The notes: a model not told the origin generated them from the letters alone. 64,000 nt of DNA from Anaeroplasma bactoclasticum (GCA_023663825.1 JAMPGQ010000004.1:1-64000); one strand, 5' to 3'; shown: positions 36,468 to 46,607, numbered from the stretch's first letter. Made by a program: numbers and translations.

Positions 36468-36969
36468 AATACTCATCCTTTCTTTCTTGTAATTTTTTTA
36501 TTGCCTTATTATAAATCCAAAGAACTGTACCTAAGGATTTACCAACAATTCTAGCTATATCTTTAAATTTTAAGTTCTCAACTATATGATAGATTACAAT
36601 TTCCCGTTCATCAGCAGATAGGATTTCAAGAATTCTAAAAACATTTTGATTTAAAGATGTCGGCTCAGCCTTAAGCCCTTCTATAAATTCTTCACTAATC
36701 ATTTCTCTTTTTCTTTTGTTATATTCATTAATGGCAATGTTTCTAGCCATCAAGGCTAAATAGGCATTTAAATTATCATTCTTATAGGAATCCAAATGAT
36801 TCAAAAATTTCACATACGTATCCTGCATTAAATCTTTGGTTATCTCTTCATCTAAAACGATATTTTTAATAGTAAAATATATAGTTTTCTTGGTTTGTTC
36901 ATAGAAAAGATCGAATTCCGAATAATCCTTTTTTCGAAGCTTTTCAATTATTCGGTTTAAGTTTCCCAT
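36448..36969 (-). CDS. ECF-type RNA polymerase sigma factor
   Basis: 173 residues. Region 2 covers about 10-78 with DLMQDTYVKFLNHLDSY and NAYLALMARNIAINEY. Region 4 covers about 108-165 with LSADEREIVIYHIVENLKFKDIARIVGKS and a helix-turn-helix ending in AIKKLQERK. The size is typical for an extracytoplasmic-function sigma factor. Within region 4 the sequence reads SLGTVLWIYNKAIKKL where S.gTVksrl is usual. It directs polymerase to promoters I cannot identify here; self-regulation is usual. Confidence 0.9.
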   Translation of the reverse strand: MGNLNRIIEKLRKKDYSEFDLFYEQTKKTIYFTIKNIVLDEEITKDLMQDTYVKFLNHLDSYKNDNLNAYLALMARNIAINEYNKRKREMISEEFIEGLKAEPTSLNQNVFRILEILSADEREIVIYHIVENLKFKDIARIVGKSLGTVLWIYNKAIKKLQERKDEYYGEKKY

Positions 36970-37117
36970 TACTACTCCCTACTTAATAAACAATTTGCAG
37001 GCTATTTTTATTGGAAAAATGCTAAATTGTTTAAATTTTTTTCTAGTTTGGTTTATTTATCAATTCAATTATATCATTATTTTAGTATATTTTGTAGAGC
37101 CTTTTTATAAAAGAGAA

Positions 37118-37140
37118 AAGAGGATGTTTGGCATCCTCTA
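37118..37140 (-). terminator. terminator of the large right-hand operon
   Basis: An 8- to 9-bp stem (37119-37126 with 37132-37139) and T-rich tail on the minus strand, just past the stop of the 730-residue lipoprotein. Confidence 0.8.
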
Positions 37141-37145
37141 ACTCC

Positions 37146-39338
37146 TTATTCTACTTTTGTCGTACCATAATCATAATACTTTATACCATAACCAACATAA
37201 TAGTTGTTTTCTGTATCTATGCCTTCTAGATTAATCTTTTGAATTCTACCTTCTTCATCTAAAATGAATTCAACACCAGTAAATGTAATTCCAAGCTGTT
37301 CCTCAACATCAAAGTAGAACATAAAGCTCTTGATATTTAAGTCACTCATAGAAATATAATAACTATCACTAAATTCATTATAATATACCTTAGATATATC
37401 TACATTTTTAAAGCTTGGTACTGGTAAATAATAATCAAAGCTTACCTCTTCTTTATTATCACTATGGAAAGGAATTTCAGTATAGCTACCATCTTTAAAC
37501 TCATAATATTTTCCATCTTCAATCTTGTAATAATCTGTAACAATTTCATAATCCACATAAACCCAAGTCATCACTTGACTACCAGCAAAATAGAAGGTTG
37601 ATCCCATATATTCATCATACAAAGTAACATTAGAATAATTTTTGTTGAATGCAGTTTCTAATGCTTCTGTTTGGATGGTTGTCATATCCTTTAATACAGA
37701 AGTATTTGGAGTTGGAATATCAACTTTTATAGAATCTATATTCATATATTCATAGGATTCTTCAATAAAATAGGTTCCAGTTGCAGCCTCTACTTTAGTA
37801 ATTAATTCTATCGTTTGAACTTTTTCGTTTTTATCCAAGGTGATTACTAAGCTAACCAAGGAAGCTCCTGAAAGACTAGTAAAATTAGATACTTCCTTAC
37901 TTAATCCAGATGGCATACATACATATTGATTTCCTACCATACCGAAGGAAGCCACATCTAAGCCAAGCTTAGAAGGAGATACAGCAAGTGGCATATAATT
38001 AATAATATCTTGCTGTGTTTCAAGCGAAGTCCTTACATATTGTTTATTCTCATCAACCTCATAAATATAATATTTTCTATTTGCTGTAACATCTTGAATT
38101 TCAAAATAATAATCATAGGTATCATGTTGAAGCCCACCATATTCACTGACGCTTTGATGGATTCTATAGGTATATTCATTCACAAAATCATGCTCATAAA
38201 TTACAGAATAGCCATCATCCTCATTATAGAAATATTCAAATTCATAATTTGTATACTCTGTTTTTAAGGCTTGAGTTAATGTTTGCTTTTGTAAGTCTGT
38301 TAAAGGCTGTGCGGATGCAGGATCAATATGCTCAGGTGCCTCTACAATCTCTGCAGCTACATCTGGAACATCAATTTGAGTAGAACCAACATTAGAATAG
38401 GTATATTTGATTTCACAAGTAAATGGTCCATATTCATCTGTTGATTCATAGGTAGCAATGATTTGCTTTAACACATCATTTTCAACAGTAATTGTAAGTG
38501 ATGTGAAAACAGCATTATCATCATTTACATTAAATATTTTTTGGCCTACTAAATCCAAACGAGATGGAATACAAACAATCTTTCCATCTTCTACCTTAAA
38601 TTCAGATACTTGTAAAGAAAAGCTTTGAGGTGAAATGTAATTAGAATAATAATCTGCATAAACTAATTCATTTGAATAATCTAATGCTTGCCATTGTGCT
38701 TGGGATAATTGTGTATTCTTCCAAGTATCAACTGACTTTGTATATAGATTTACATAAGTATCATTTTCCACTACAAAAAAATCTAAGGATGTTTCTTCTG
38801 AATCTTCATAAACTATATGGTACTTATCTGGATTTAAATATTTTACTTCCTCTAAGGAAAAATCAGCATTTATTTCTTGCCCAGTTGAATCATTAATATC
38901 TCCAGAAAAGTTTTGTTCAACAGTAAGTGTCACATTATCATAATTCTTTTTTAAAGAATTTTCTAATGCTACTAGTAAAGGGTCTACCTTTGGGTCATCT
39001 GGTTTATCAATCGGATCTTTTGATGGGTCTGGATTTTTCTTTTCCACAATCGTTAAAACTAGTTCAAACTCTTGTCCATCATAGCTAATCTTATATTGAA
39101 TTGTTCCTACTGTACTTAAGCTACCAGAGACGATAGCTAAATTAATCGCCTCCTTTTCAATAGCAGTTTCGCCATCTTTTAATGTGAAGTAATCTCTTGG
39201 ATCAATATTTTGTCCAACCTCAACTGTAAGGTTATCCACATATTCAATTTCATATTCTTTTTTTGACTTCTCCTCATGACATGATCCTAAAAATAAAATC
39301 ATCATTAAGGCTAAGCCAACTGCAATTATTTTTTTCAT
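37146..39338 (-). CDS. 730-residue lipoprotein with an Ig-like domain and three repeats of an unknown domain
   Basis: The signal peptide ends in LGSC (Cys at 20). Residues about 30-95 are an Ig-like domain of the type LTVEVGQNIDPRDYFTLKDGE. A Pro/Asp/Lys-rich linker follows (about 97-120). Three units of roughly 200 residues then start with similar helices (LENSLKKNYDNVTL, LTQALKTEYTNYEF, LETAFNKNYSNVTL). Each ends with a beta part, clearest in unit 2 (YVCMPSGL..SLVITLDKNEKVQTIEL). The fold may resemble lipoprotein carriers of the LolA/LppX kind, but I cannot show this. The gene is the last of the operon containing Opp2, 12 bases after the small membrane protein. Confidence 0.8.
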   Translation of the reverse strand: MKKIIAVGLALMMILFLGSCHEEKSKKEYEIEYVDNLTVEVGQNIDPRDYFTLKDGETAIEKEAINLAIVSGSLSTVGTIQYKISYDGQEFELVLTIVEKKNPDPSKDPIDKPDDPKVDPLLVALENSLKKNYDNVTLTVEQNFSGDINDSTGQEINADFSLEEVKYLNPDKYHIVYEDSEETSLDFFVVENDTYVNLYTKSVDTWKNTQLSQAQWQALDYSNELVYADYYSNYISPQSFSLQVSEFKVEDGKIVCIPSRLDLVGQKIFNVNDDNAVFTSLTITVENDVLKQIIATYESTDEYGPFTCEIKYTYSNVGSTQIDVPDVAAEIVEAPEHIDPASAQPLTDLQKQTLTQALKTEYTNYEFEYFYNEDDGYSVIYEHDFVNEYTYRIHQSVSEYGGLQHDTYDYYFEIQDVTANRKYYIYEVDENKQYVRTSLETQQDIINYMPLAVSPSKLGLDVASFGMVGNQYVCMPSGLSKEVSNFTSLSGASLVSLVITLDKNEKVQTIELITKVEAATGTYFIEESYEYMNIDSIKVDIPTPNTSVLKDMTTIQTEALETAFNKNYSNVTLYDEYMGSTFYFAGSQVMTWVYVDYEIVTDYYKIEDGKYYEFKDGSYTEIPFHSDNKEEVSFDYYLPVPSFKNVDISKVYYNEFSDSYYISMSDLNIKSFMFYFDVEEQLGITFTGVEFILDEEGRIQKINLEGIDTENNYYVGYGIKYYDYGTTKVE

Positions 39339-39350
39339 GTTATACCTCCA

Positions 39351-39590
39351 TTATTTTAACCAAAAATATAGGATGAGAAAGCATAGAGCAAAGCCAATTA
39401 GAACACAAATCAGCCTTGGAAGCATCACTTGTGCTAACGCTCTACGCATTGCTTTTTTTTCTTTTCGATTCACTTCAATTCTATCTTTTTCCTCTACAGG
39501 TCTACCTTCAGCTTCATATAGACCACTCATAGAATAAAGTGTCCTACCATCATCTTCCTTATATATTATCTTTTTCTTTTGTTTCTTCAT
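39351..39590 (-). CDS. small C-tail membrane protein at the end of opp2
   Basis: 79 residues. The first 55 are charged and lysine-rich; the C-terminus is a single membrane segment (about 57-78). No family is recognised. It overlaps the end of oppF2 by 32 bases and is followed 12 bases later by a lipoprotein gene, so it is translated within the operon. A role as an accessory subunit of the importer is possible from position only. Confidence 0.6.
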   Translation of the reverse strand: MKKQKKKIIYKEDDGRTLYSMSGLYEAEGRPVEEKDRIEVNRKEKKAMRRALAQVMLPRLICVLIGFALCFLILYFWLK

Positions 39591-40842
39591 AAGCCTCTTC
39601 CTGATACAAATGACATGCTACAAAATGATTTTCTTCAAGTTCTATAAGCTTAGGTATCTCATATTTACATATGTCCATACATTTATTACATCTCGTATGA
39701 AACTTACACCCTTTCGGTGGATTTGCGGGGGAAGGTAAATCTCCTTCAAGGATGATTCGATTCATTTTAATCGATGGATCTGGAATAGGAACAGCTGAAA
39801 ATAAAGCTTGTGTATAAGGATGAAGTGGATTTTTAAATATATCTTTTTTACTTCCAAGCTCTACTAAAGAGCCTAAATACATCACTGCAATTGTATCAGA
39901 GATATATTTTACGACAGATAAATCATGAGAAATAAAGATATAGGTTAAATTCTCTTCTTTTTGTAGCTTCTTAAGTAGGTTGATAATTTGTGATTGAATA
40001 GATACGTCTAGAGCACTTACAGGCTCATCACAAATTACAAGCTTAGGCTTTACAGCTAAGGCTCTTGCAATACAAATTCTTTGTCTTTGCCCTCCAGAAA
40101 ATTCATGAGGATACCTCTCATAATAATGTCTTTGAAGACCACACTTTTCCATAACCTGATATGTGTATTCTCTTACCTCTTCCTTTGGAACAATATGATG
40201 AGCACGCACAGCCTCAGAGATGATTTCACCAACTGTCATTTTTGGAGATAAGGAAGAGTAAGGGTCCTGGAAGATCAATTGTAAATCACAACGAAGCTTT
40301 CTAAGCTCTTTTCCCTTTACTAAGCTTAAATCCTTATTCTCAAAATAGATATCTCCATCTGTTTTCTTATATAGCTTTAGAATTGTCCTTCCAAGTGTAG
40401 TTTTCCCACAGCCAGATTCTCCTACAACACCAATTGTTTTTCCTCGTTCTAGCTTAAAGGAAACACCATCTACGGCATGAACAAATTTAGTAGCCTTTCC
40501 AAAAAAATTTGTTTCAATTGGAAAATACTGTTTTAAATTACGAACCTTTAAAATATAATCCTTTTCTTCTATCCTATATTTCCCTTTAGAAAGCTGAAAG
40601 CTAAGCTTTCCATCTTTATATGATATTTTAGAGGTGGATGCATCATTAAGAAGAAGCATATTAGGTAAAATTTTAATTTTTTGAGAAGTATCCTGTGAAC
40701 TATATTCTCCTAAAAATCTAACGTATTCACATTCCTCAAAATTTTCAACCACACCTGTTCTACTAAATTCGATATGTTCCTTTGAACTATGAAGTACAAA
40801 ATCTCGAACTAAATCTAATGACATCATTTCATTTTCATTCAT
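39559..40842 (-). CDS. oppF: oligopeptide ABC importer ATPase OppF (Opp2) with an N-terminal extension
   Basis: 427 residues from the ATG at 40842, eight bases after AAGGAGGT; an earlier in-frame ATG at 40881 lies before that site. Residues 1-100 are an extension of unknown nature before the ATPase begins at LKVRNLKQYFPIE. Walker A (GESGCGKTT), signature SGGQRQR and Walker B VICDEP are intact, without the helical insertions of Opp1. The C-terminus has the cysteine cluster GCKFHTRCNKCMDIC...ACHLY, which in related Dpp/Opp ATPases can hold a [4Fe-4S] cluster. It overlaps oppD2 by 8 bases. Confidence 0.94.
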   Translation of the reverse strand: MNENEMMSLDLVRDFVLHSSKEHIEFSRTGVVENFEECEYVRFLGEYSSQDTSQKIKILPNMLLLNDASTSKISYKDGKLSFQLSKGKYRIEEKDYILKVRNLKQYFPIETNFFGKATKFVHAVDGVSFKLERGKTIGVVGESGCGKTTLGRTILKLYKKTDGDIYFENKDLSLVKGKELRKLRCDLQLIFQDPYSSLSPKMTVGEIISEAVRAHHIVPKEEVREYTYQVMEKCGLQRHYYERYPHEFSGGQRQRICIARALAVKPKLVICDEPVSALDVSIQSQIINLLKKLQKEENLTYIFISHDLSVVKYISDTIAVMYLGSLVELGSKKDIFKNPLHPYTQALFSAVPIPDPSIKMNRIILEGDLPSPANPPKGCKFHTRCNKCMDICKYEIPKLIELEENHFVACHLYQEEAYEETKEKDNI

Positions 40843-42025
40843 TGTCTTGTACCTCCTTATTATATAAATGACAATATACACTATGGGTTGGAGTTACCTT
40901 AATTTCCTTAGGAAAGTCTCCCTCACATTTTTTTATACACTTTTCACAACGATCCTTAAAGAAGCAATGTGTAGGCATATTAATTGGATTAGGTACATTT
41001 CCAGGAATACTATAAAGAGGTGCATCAGTATCAGAATTTACCATCGGTTTAGAGCGTTGTAAGCCTCTAGTATAAGGATGAAGTGGATGAGCAAAAATTT
41101 CTTCTACAGTACCCTTTTCAACAATCCTTCCTGCATACATAACTACAACATAATCTACCATTTCAGCAATAACACCTAAATCATGCGTTATTAAGATAAT
41201 AGCAGACTCCGTCTTTTTTTGAACTGTTCTTAGAAGCTCTAGAATTTGAGCTTGAATAGTAACGTCTAATGCTGTGGTTGGCTCATCTGCAATAATAAGC
41301 TTAGGATCAACAGCAAGTGCCATCGCAATCATAACTCTTTGCCTCATCCCACCTGAAAGCTGATGAGGATATCTTTTATAAACCTCTTCTGGCATCGGAA
41401 TACCAACTAGATTTAGCATTTCTATAGAACGTGCCTTCGCCTGCTCCTTTTTCATATCCTTATTATGTAAAAGAACAACCTCATCTAGCTGATATCCTAT
41501 CGTAAATACTGGATTTAAGGAGGTCATTGGCTCTTGGAAAATCATGGTAATATCCTTGCCACGAATACGGTACATATCCTGAGTTGGCATCTTAGCAATG
41601 TTATAAGCCAAGGCACTTCCTTTTTCATCAGATTGATGAATATTAAAGCGAATTTCACCTTCTACAATTTGCCCTTGTGGTGCTTGAACAAGCTGCATAA
41701 TGGATAAGCTTGTAACACTTTTTCCACAGCCAGATTCTCCAACCAACCCTACAATTTTATTCTTAGGTACCTCAAAAGTAATCCCATTTACAGATTTTAC
41801 TACACCATTATCTGTAAAGAAATAGGTGTGTAAATTTTCAATTTCTAAGGCATTTAAAGGATCTTTCATTTGCGTTAAATAAAAGTCTTCAGTTACTCGA
41901 GCCTTTTTCTTTTTTTCAAATTCTCTTGTGATTTTAAAATTGCTTTTTATAATAGCCCTACTTTCCTTAAATGAAAGAGTTCTGTCATCTTTTTTTCTTT
42001 TAAATATTTCTAATATATTCTTCAT
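40835..42025 (-). CDS. oppD: oligopeptide ABC importer ATPase OppD (Opp2)
   Basis: 396 residues. The first 55 residues are a basic helical extension (KRKKDDRTLSFKESRAII). The ATPase has Walker A GESGCGKSV, Q-loop FQEP, signature SGGMRQR and Walker B IIADEPTTALD. The C-terminal cysteine cluster HCFFKDRCEKCIKKC...YCHLY is intact, so an iron-sulfur cluster is possible. Together with OppF2 it powers peptide import. It starts four bases after the oppC2 stop. Confidence 0.95.
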   Translation of the reverse strand: MKNILEIFKRKKDDRTLSFKESRAIIKSNFKITREFEKKKKARVTEDFYLTQMKDPLNALEIENLHTYFFTDNGVVKSVNGITFEVPKNKIVGLVGESGCGKSVTSLSIMQLVQAPQGQIVEGEIRFNIHQSDEKGSALAYNIAKMPTQDMYRIRGKDITMIFQEPMTSLNPVFTIGYQLDEVVLLHNKDMKKEQAKARSIEMLNLVGIPMPEEVYKRYPHQLSGGMRQRVMIAMALAVDPKLIIADEPTTALDVTIQAQILELLRTVQKKTESAIILITHDLGVIAEMVDYVVVMYAGRIVEKGTVEEIFAHPLHPYTRGLQRSKPMVNSDTDAPLYSIPGNVPNPINMPTHCFFKDRCEKCIKKCEGDFPKEIKVTPTHSVYCHLYNKEVQDNE

Positions 42026-42029
42026 CTGA

Positions 42030-43082
42030 CTACCTCTTCATCTTTGGATCCATTGCATCTCTTAAGCCATCACCAACAAAGTTAAAGCCCAATACTGCAA
42101 CAACTATTAATATACCTGCAGGTATCCATAAGAATGGATAATTAGCTAATATTGTTGGATTGTTGGCAGAGGAAATCATTGTTCCCCAAGCAGCGTATGG
42201 AATAGGAATACCTAAATTTAAATAGCTTAAGGTAGATTCATAAAGAATAATACTACCCAAGCCTAAGGTCATAGACACAATAAGCTGTGGCATAACATTA
42301 GGGACTAAATGCTTAAATATTCTTCTATGAATTGGTAACCCCATAACCTCAGTAGCTACCATAAATTCCTGTTCACGTAAGGATAAAATCTGTCCACGAA
42401 CCATTCTAGCTGTACCACTCCAACCAAAAACAGTTAAAATAACCATCAAATAATAGATTCTTACCTTTGGATCAATTTGCCAGGATTTTAAAACCTCACT
42501 TGCAATCAACAAAATGGGTAAGGTTGGTATACAGTTGAAAATATCAACAATACGCATAATAATCTGATCTACCCATTTTCCAAAATAACCAGCAATACCA
42601 CCTAAGATAACACCTAATATTGTTTCTAAGATTACAACAACAAAGCCCAAGGTTAAGGAAATTCTTCCACCATACATCAAACGAATAAATACATCCATCC
42701 CCTTTTCATCTGTTCCTAAAAAATGTGATGTACTTGGAGCATCCTTTATGTTTGTATAAATCGTTTGTTCCTGAATTTGATAAGTCCATATCGTTTCTCC
42801 ATTAGGTCCTTGAAAACTGATATAATCAACAACTTCAACTACACTAGGCGTTTCATCTGTTGTGATTTCTCCCCATTTATATCCACAGGCATGTAATAAT
42901 ACAGGTCCTAAAAAGGAAAATAGGAATAAAAAAACAAGCATGACTAGTCCAACGATAGATAGCTTTGAACGAAAGAATCTTCTAAATACCAGCCGTATAG
43001 GTGACATCTCTTTATATTGAACTTGTTCTTCATCAGAATGTTGTTCTAATGTTTTTTCTTCTTCTAAGATTTCTTTTTCCAT
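42030..43082 (-). CDS. oppC: oligopeptide ABC importer permease OppC (Opp2)
   Basis: 350 residues with a cytoplasmic N-terminus (about 38 residues, acidic), a first membrane segment near 40-62, an extracytoplasmic loop of normal size and five further membrane segments. The marker LGTDEKGMDVFIRLMYGGRISL is near 121, and the protein ends DGLRDAMDPKMKR. It is of ordinary length, in contrast to OppC1. Confidence 0.95.
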   Translation of the reverse strand: MEKEILEEEKTLEQHSDEEQVQYKEMSPIRLVFRRFFRSKLSIVGLVMLVFLFLFSFLGPVLLHACGYKWGEITTDETPSVVEVVDYISFQGPNGETIWTYQIQEQTIYTNIKDAPSTSHFLGTDEKGMDVFIRLMYGGRISLTLGFVVVILETILGVILGGIAGYFGKWVDQIIMRIVDIFNCIPTLPILLIASEVLKSWQIDPKVRIYYLMVILTVFGWSGTARMVRGQILSLREQEFMVATEVMGLPIHRRIFKHLVPNVMPQLIVSMTLGLGSIILYESTLSYLNLGIPIPYAAWGTMISSANNPTILANYPFLWIPAGILIVVAVLGFNFVGDGLRDAMDPKMKR

Positions 43083-43090
43083 GCTATCAC

Positions 43091-44098
43091 CTACTTTCCT
43101 AGCTTAACTCTCGGATCGACTACAGCATACATCAAGTCAGATAGCAAGGTGCCGATAACTGTCAATATTGCTAAGAACATATTGTATCCCATAACAAATG
43201 GAATATCTCCTTGCTGTAATGCCTTATAAGCAAGTCTTCCAATACCATCTATTGCAAATACTTCCTCTGTAATCATCGCTCCACCAAACAAGGAAGGTAA
43301 AATTCCTGCTAGCATAGTTACAAGGGGAATCATCGTATTTCTAAAGGCATGAACATAAATAACACGCTTTTCAGAAAGTCCCTTAGCTCTTGCAGTACGA
43401 ATATAATCTGCATTTAATACATCTAGCATATTTGTTCTTGTATATCGCATTAATCCACCAATAGAAAGTACAACAAGTACAATCATTGGAAGTACAAGAT
43501 GATGTGCCATATCTAGATAATACAGGATTTGTTCACCAAAGCTATTCCCATAGGCTTTAGAAGGATCAACAAGTCCACTGACTGGGAACCATCCTAAGTC
43601 AGAAGCAAACACCTTAATCAAAAGTGCTGCAAAGAAATAGGATGGTAAAGATATACCAATCATTGCTAATATAGTAACCGTATAATCTCTAATAGAATAC
43701 TGATGTGTAGCTGAGGAAATACCTAAAGGTATGGCGATTAAGAATTGAAAGATCATTGCTATAAATGCAATAAAGAAAGAAATCCACATATTCTCTGCAA
43801 TTACACTAGAAACACTTTTTTTATAAACAAAGGATGTTCCTAAATCTCCTTTAAATAGATTTCCTAACCAACCAAAATATCCCTTTAAAATACCTAAAAA
43901 GGAATTATCTGCAAGACCATACAATGCTTTAAATTCATTAATTTGTTCCATTGTAATGGTGTTTTGTGCAAGCTGAGCGGAAAAGCTGTTTTCAATATAA
44001 TCATTTGGCATCAATCGTACCAAGAAATAGATGATCATTGAAACACCAATCAATATAATAATGGATAGTCCTAATCTTTTTATTATATACTTTAGCAT
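43091..44098 (-). CDS. oppB: oligopeptide ABC importer permease OppB (Opp2)
   Basis: 335 residues with MLKYIIKRLGLSIIILIGVSM at the start and six membrane segments in all. The coupling loop is ARAKGLSEKRVIYVHAFRNT (about 237-256), and the protein ends DPRVKLGK. It lies 8 bases before oppC2 and 27 bases after oppA2. Confidence 0.95.
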   Translation of the reverse strand: MLKYIIKRLGLSIIILIGVSMIIYFLVRLMPNDYIENSFSAQLAQNTITMEQINEFKALYGLADNSFLGILKGYFGWLGNLFKGDLGTSFVYKKSVSSVIAENMWISFFIAFIAMIFQFLIAIPLGISSATHQYSIRDYTVTILAMIGISLPSYFFAALLIKVFASDLGWFPVSGLVDPSKAYGNSFGEQILYYLDMAHHLVLPMIVLVVLSIGGLMRYTRTNMLDVLNADYIRTARAKGLSEKRVIYVHAFRNTMIPLVTMLAGILPSLFGGAMITEEVFAIDGIGRLAYKALQQGDIPFVMGYNMFLAILTVIGTLLSDLMYAVVDPRVKLGK

Positions 44099-44125
44099 AC
44101 TACTACCCCCTTATGCTTTAAATAA

Positions 44126-46594
44126 TTAATTTTCGTTTAAGCTTAATTCCCAAATACGACTTAATGGTCCATTGTAAGGAGTAATATCCTCACGTTTAGT
44201 CATTGTGCTCGCGTCAATGATTTTTGTATTATAAGCATAAAGGTCAGATCTTTGATATGTAGGTAGCTCTACTGCTAAATCCATAACTAAATCTAAAGCT
44301 TGAGCATAAATTGTCTTTCTTTGAGACTCTACTAAAGTCTCGCGACCCTTATCAATTAATTCAGATAGTTCTACTACCTTTTGATATTCATAAGAATACT
44401 TCCTTCTATTATTTAAGATGGCTTTGTACCCCCAGTTTGCAGTTGAGGTTGCTGAAGAGTCCATATGATATACCTGGTACATATCTGGGTCAACTGAAGC
44501 GCTCCATGCAGCCGCCCAAACAGTTAAACTACCTTGATTCAACTTTTTTAAAGCATCATTATCAGGATAAATAGAAATATCAAAGCCATGCTTATTTAAA
44601 ATATCAGAAGCAGACTTTAAAGCTAAATAAGCAGGGTGGTCTGTAGTATCTCCTGCAATAGTGAAGGTATATTTTAGAGTGTGTCCATTCTTTGTATAAA
44701 CACCATTCTTATTCTTAACATAGCCTGCATCTACTACAAGCTTTTCAGATGTAGCTCCAGTACTATCATATTTATAATATTGTTCAGTTAAATTATCTGG
44801 ATATGCCCAACTAGCTTTTGTCATTGGACGATATATTGCTGAAGCATAGCCTGGATAATAATCTAGGCAAAGTTGAATGTTTATGGCATGCATAATTGCA
44901 CGACGTACTGCAACATCAGGAATCTTAGAAGCATTGATACCAATATAACCATAACCATTCGTCATCACATAATTAGAATCAAAGCCTTTAGATTTATTTG
45001 CATTAATGTCATCAATAATCTCTTGTTTACAAGAAGGCTCTACGAAATGTACTTGATTTGCATATAATGCTGACATTAGCTGATTTGTTGAGATTACCTG
45101 ATAATTAATATATCTAATTTTGGGTGTCCCCATAATGAAATAATCATTTCTTTCAAAATAAACAACATTGTGCTCATAGAAGGTAGCGGCAGTTACATTA
45201 GAAGAATCACCTGATTTTGTACAAGGTTTATATGCTCCTGCCCCTACAGGTAAGCCAATCTTACTTTGATTCTTGATGACTGTATCTTGGAATTGTTGGG
45301 AAGAATATTCAACACCAAAGTTTTCTTCATAATCAAATTTTGCAATTAATTCAGGTGTAGAGTAATAATACATAGGTGCAATAGAAATACTAAAGTTCCA
45401 AATTGCCTTAGGGTCTACATCATAAATTGTAATTTCTAAGACTTCATTTGTACCATTATTTACAGCCCCAGTTTCATCATAGGTTGGAACCTGATAAATA
45501 TTACCATTTACAATTACAGGCTCTGTTCTATTTGCAAATTTAATACCAGAAACATTTTTATATGAACGCTCTGTTTCATTAAAATACTTTTCCTTTTCTA
45601 GGTTTGCAAAATATTCTCTTAAATTTGTAGCTGTCTGCCAAGCAGAAATAACTGCATCTATATCCTTGGGAATTACCGTATCATAAACCATTTGAATGGC
45701 TTTATCTCTTGACCAGTTTTTACTATCTTCCCCATAAGAATAATCAAACTCATAATTGTCCTTATTCCACTGAATATACCCTTCAGCATAAAGGAAAGCT
45801 TCTGTATCATTAGATAAAGTAACTTCCTTACCATCCTTATCAGTATATTTTATAGAATCATAAGAATCCATATTATTTGTATAATCAGAGTCTAATTCTT
45901 CCTTAAACATTGTACAAGCTCTCTCAAAATCCTCTACTACAGTAGCATATTCATCCCCAAAGCTTGCTGCTTCTTCTGCTAGTGCGCTTTTAAATTGATC
46001 ATAGCTTAAGGTCGTTCCCTTATTAGAATCAAATACAATTTCAGCAATATCTGCTAGACGTAAAACTCTGTCATCTGCAAGATTTAAGAAGTTTTCATTA
46101 AAAGAATCTTGGGCAGCCTCATTAATTGTCTGTGTTCTATATTCCTTTAAACCAACAATATCTGTAGAGTATAAAGTTGCTGACCCATAATATAATGGAT
46201 CTAAATACTCATAAAAATTGAACAATACATCCTTCATAGTTAAAGGTGTATTATTACTAAATTTAACATTGTTCTTTAAAACAAATTGATAAGTTGTAGC
46301 ATCTTTACCATTTACCTTAGTGCTCTTTTGTTCATAATCTAACACTACAACTGCTTCATTTTCTCCATAAGCGACCTTACCATCCTTATCGCTTCCTAGC
46401 ATAGAGATTTGTGTCATACCAACAATATTACTATCGGTAGCTGAGGTGGAATAAAATGGATTAAATACACCATCTAATTCCTGTGTAGCAAGTACTAATC
46501 TTGTACTTTCATTGCTTATTTTTTGATTCGTTGTACATGCAACTAGTCCTAAGGTACTTGTTGCAGCCAAGGCAGCAATTAAAAATTTTTTCAT
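44126..46594 (-). CDS. oppA: oligopeptide-binding lipoprotein OppA (Opp2)
   Basis: 822 residues. The signal peptide ends in LVAC (Cys at 20). The family 5 solute-binding fold is recognisable from FKNN-type segments: VLKNNVKFSNNTPLTMKDVLFNFYEYLDP, VYFERNDYF, IGINASKIPDVAVRRAIMHAIN and a C-terminal region with SASVDPDMYQVYH. An insert of about 250 residues after the first lobe (about 160-400) makes it larger than usual. It delivers peptides to OppBC2. Confidence 0.93.
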   Translation of the reverse strand: MKKFLIAALAATSTLGLVACTTNQKISNESTRLVLATQELDGVFNPFYSTSATDSNIVGMTQISMLGSDKDGKVAYGENEAVVVLDYEQKSTKVNGKDATTYQFVLKNNVKFSNNTPLTMKDVLFNFYEYLDPLYYGSATLYSTDIVGLKEYRTQTINEAAQDSFNENFLNLADDRVLRLADIAEIVFDSNKGTTLSYDQFKSALAEEAASFGDEYATVVEDFERACTMFKEELDSDYTNNMDSYDSIKYTDKDGKEVTLSNDTEAFLYAEGYIQWNKDNYEFDYSYGEDSKNWSRDKAIQMVYDTVIPKDIDAVISAWQTATNLREYFANLEKEKYFNETERSYKNVSGIKFANRTEPVIVNGNIYQVPTYDETGAVNNGTNEVLEITIYDVDPKAIWNFSISIAPMYYYSTPELIAKFDYEENFGVEYSSQQFQDTVIKNQSKIGLPVGAGAYKPCTKSGDSSNVTAATFYEHNVVYFERNDYFIMGTPKIRYINYQVISTNQLMSALYANQVHFVEPSCKQEIIDDINANKSKGFDSNYVMTNGYGYIGINASKIPDVAVRRAIMHAINIQLCLDYYPGYASAIYRPMTKASWAYPDNLTEQYYKYDSTGATSEKLVVDAGYVKNKNGVYTKNGHTLKYTFTIAGDTTDHPAYLALKSASDILNKHGFDISIYPDNDALKKLNQGSLTVWAAAWSASVDPDMYQVYHMDSSATSTANWGYKAILNNRRKYSYEYQKVVELSELIDKGRETLVESQRKTIYAQALDLVMDLAVELPTYQRSDLYAYNTKIIDASTMTKREDITPYNGPLSRIWELSLNEN

Positions 46595-46607
46595 GTTTTT
46601 CTTCTCC

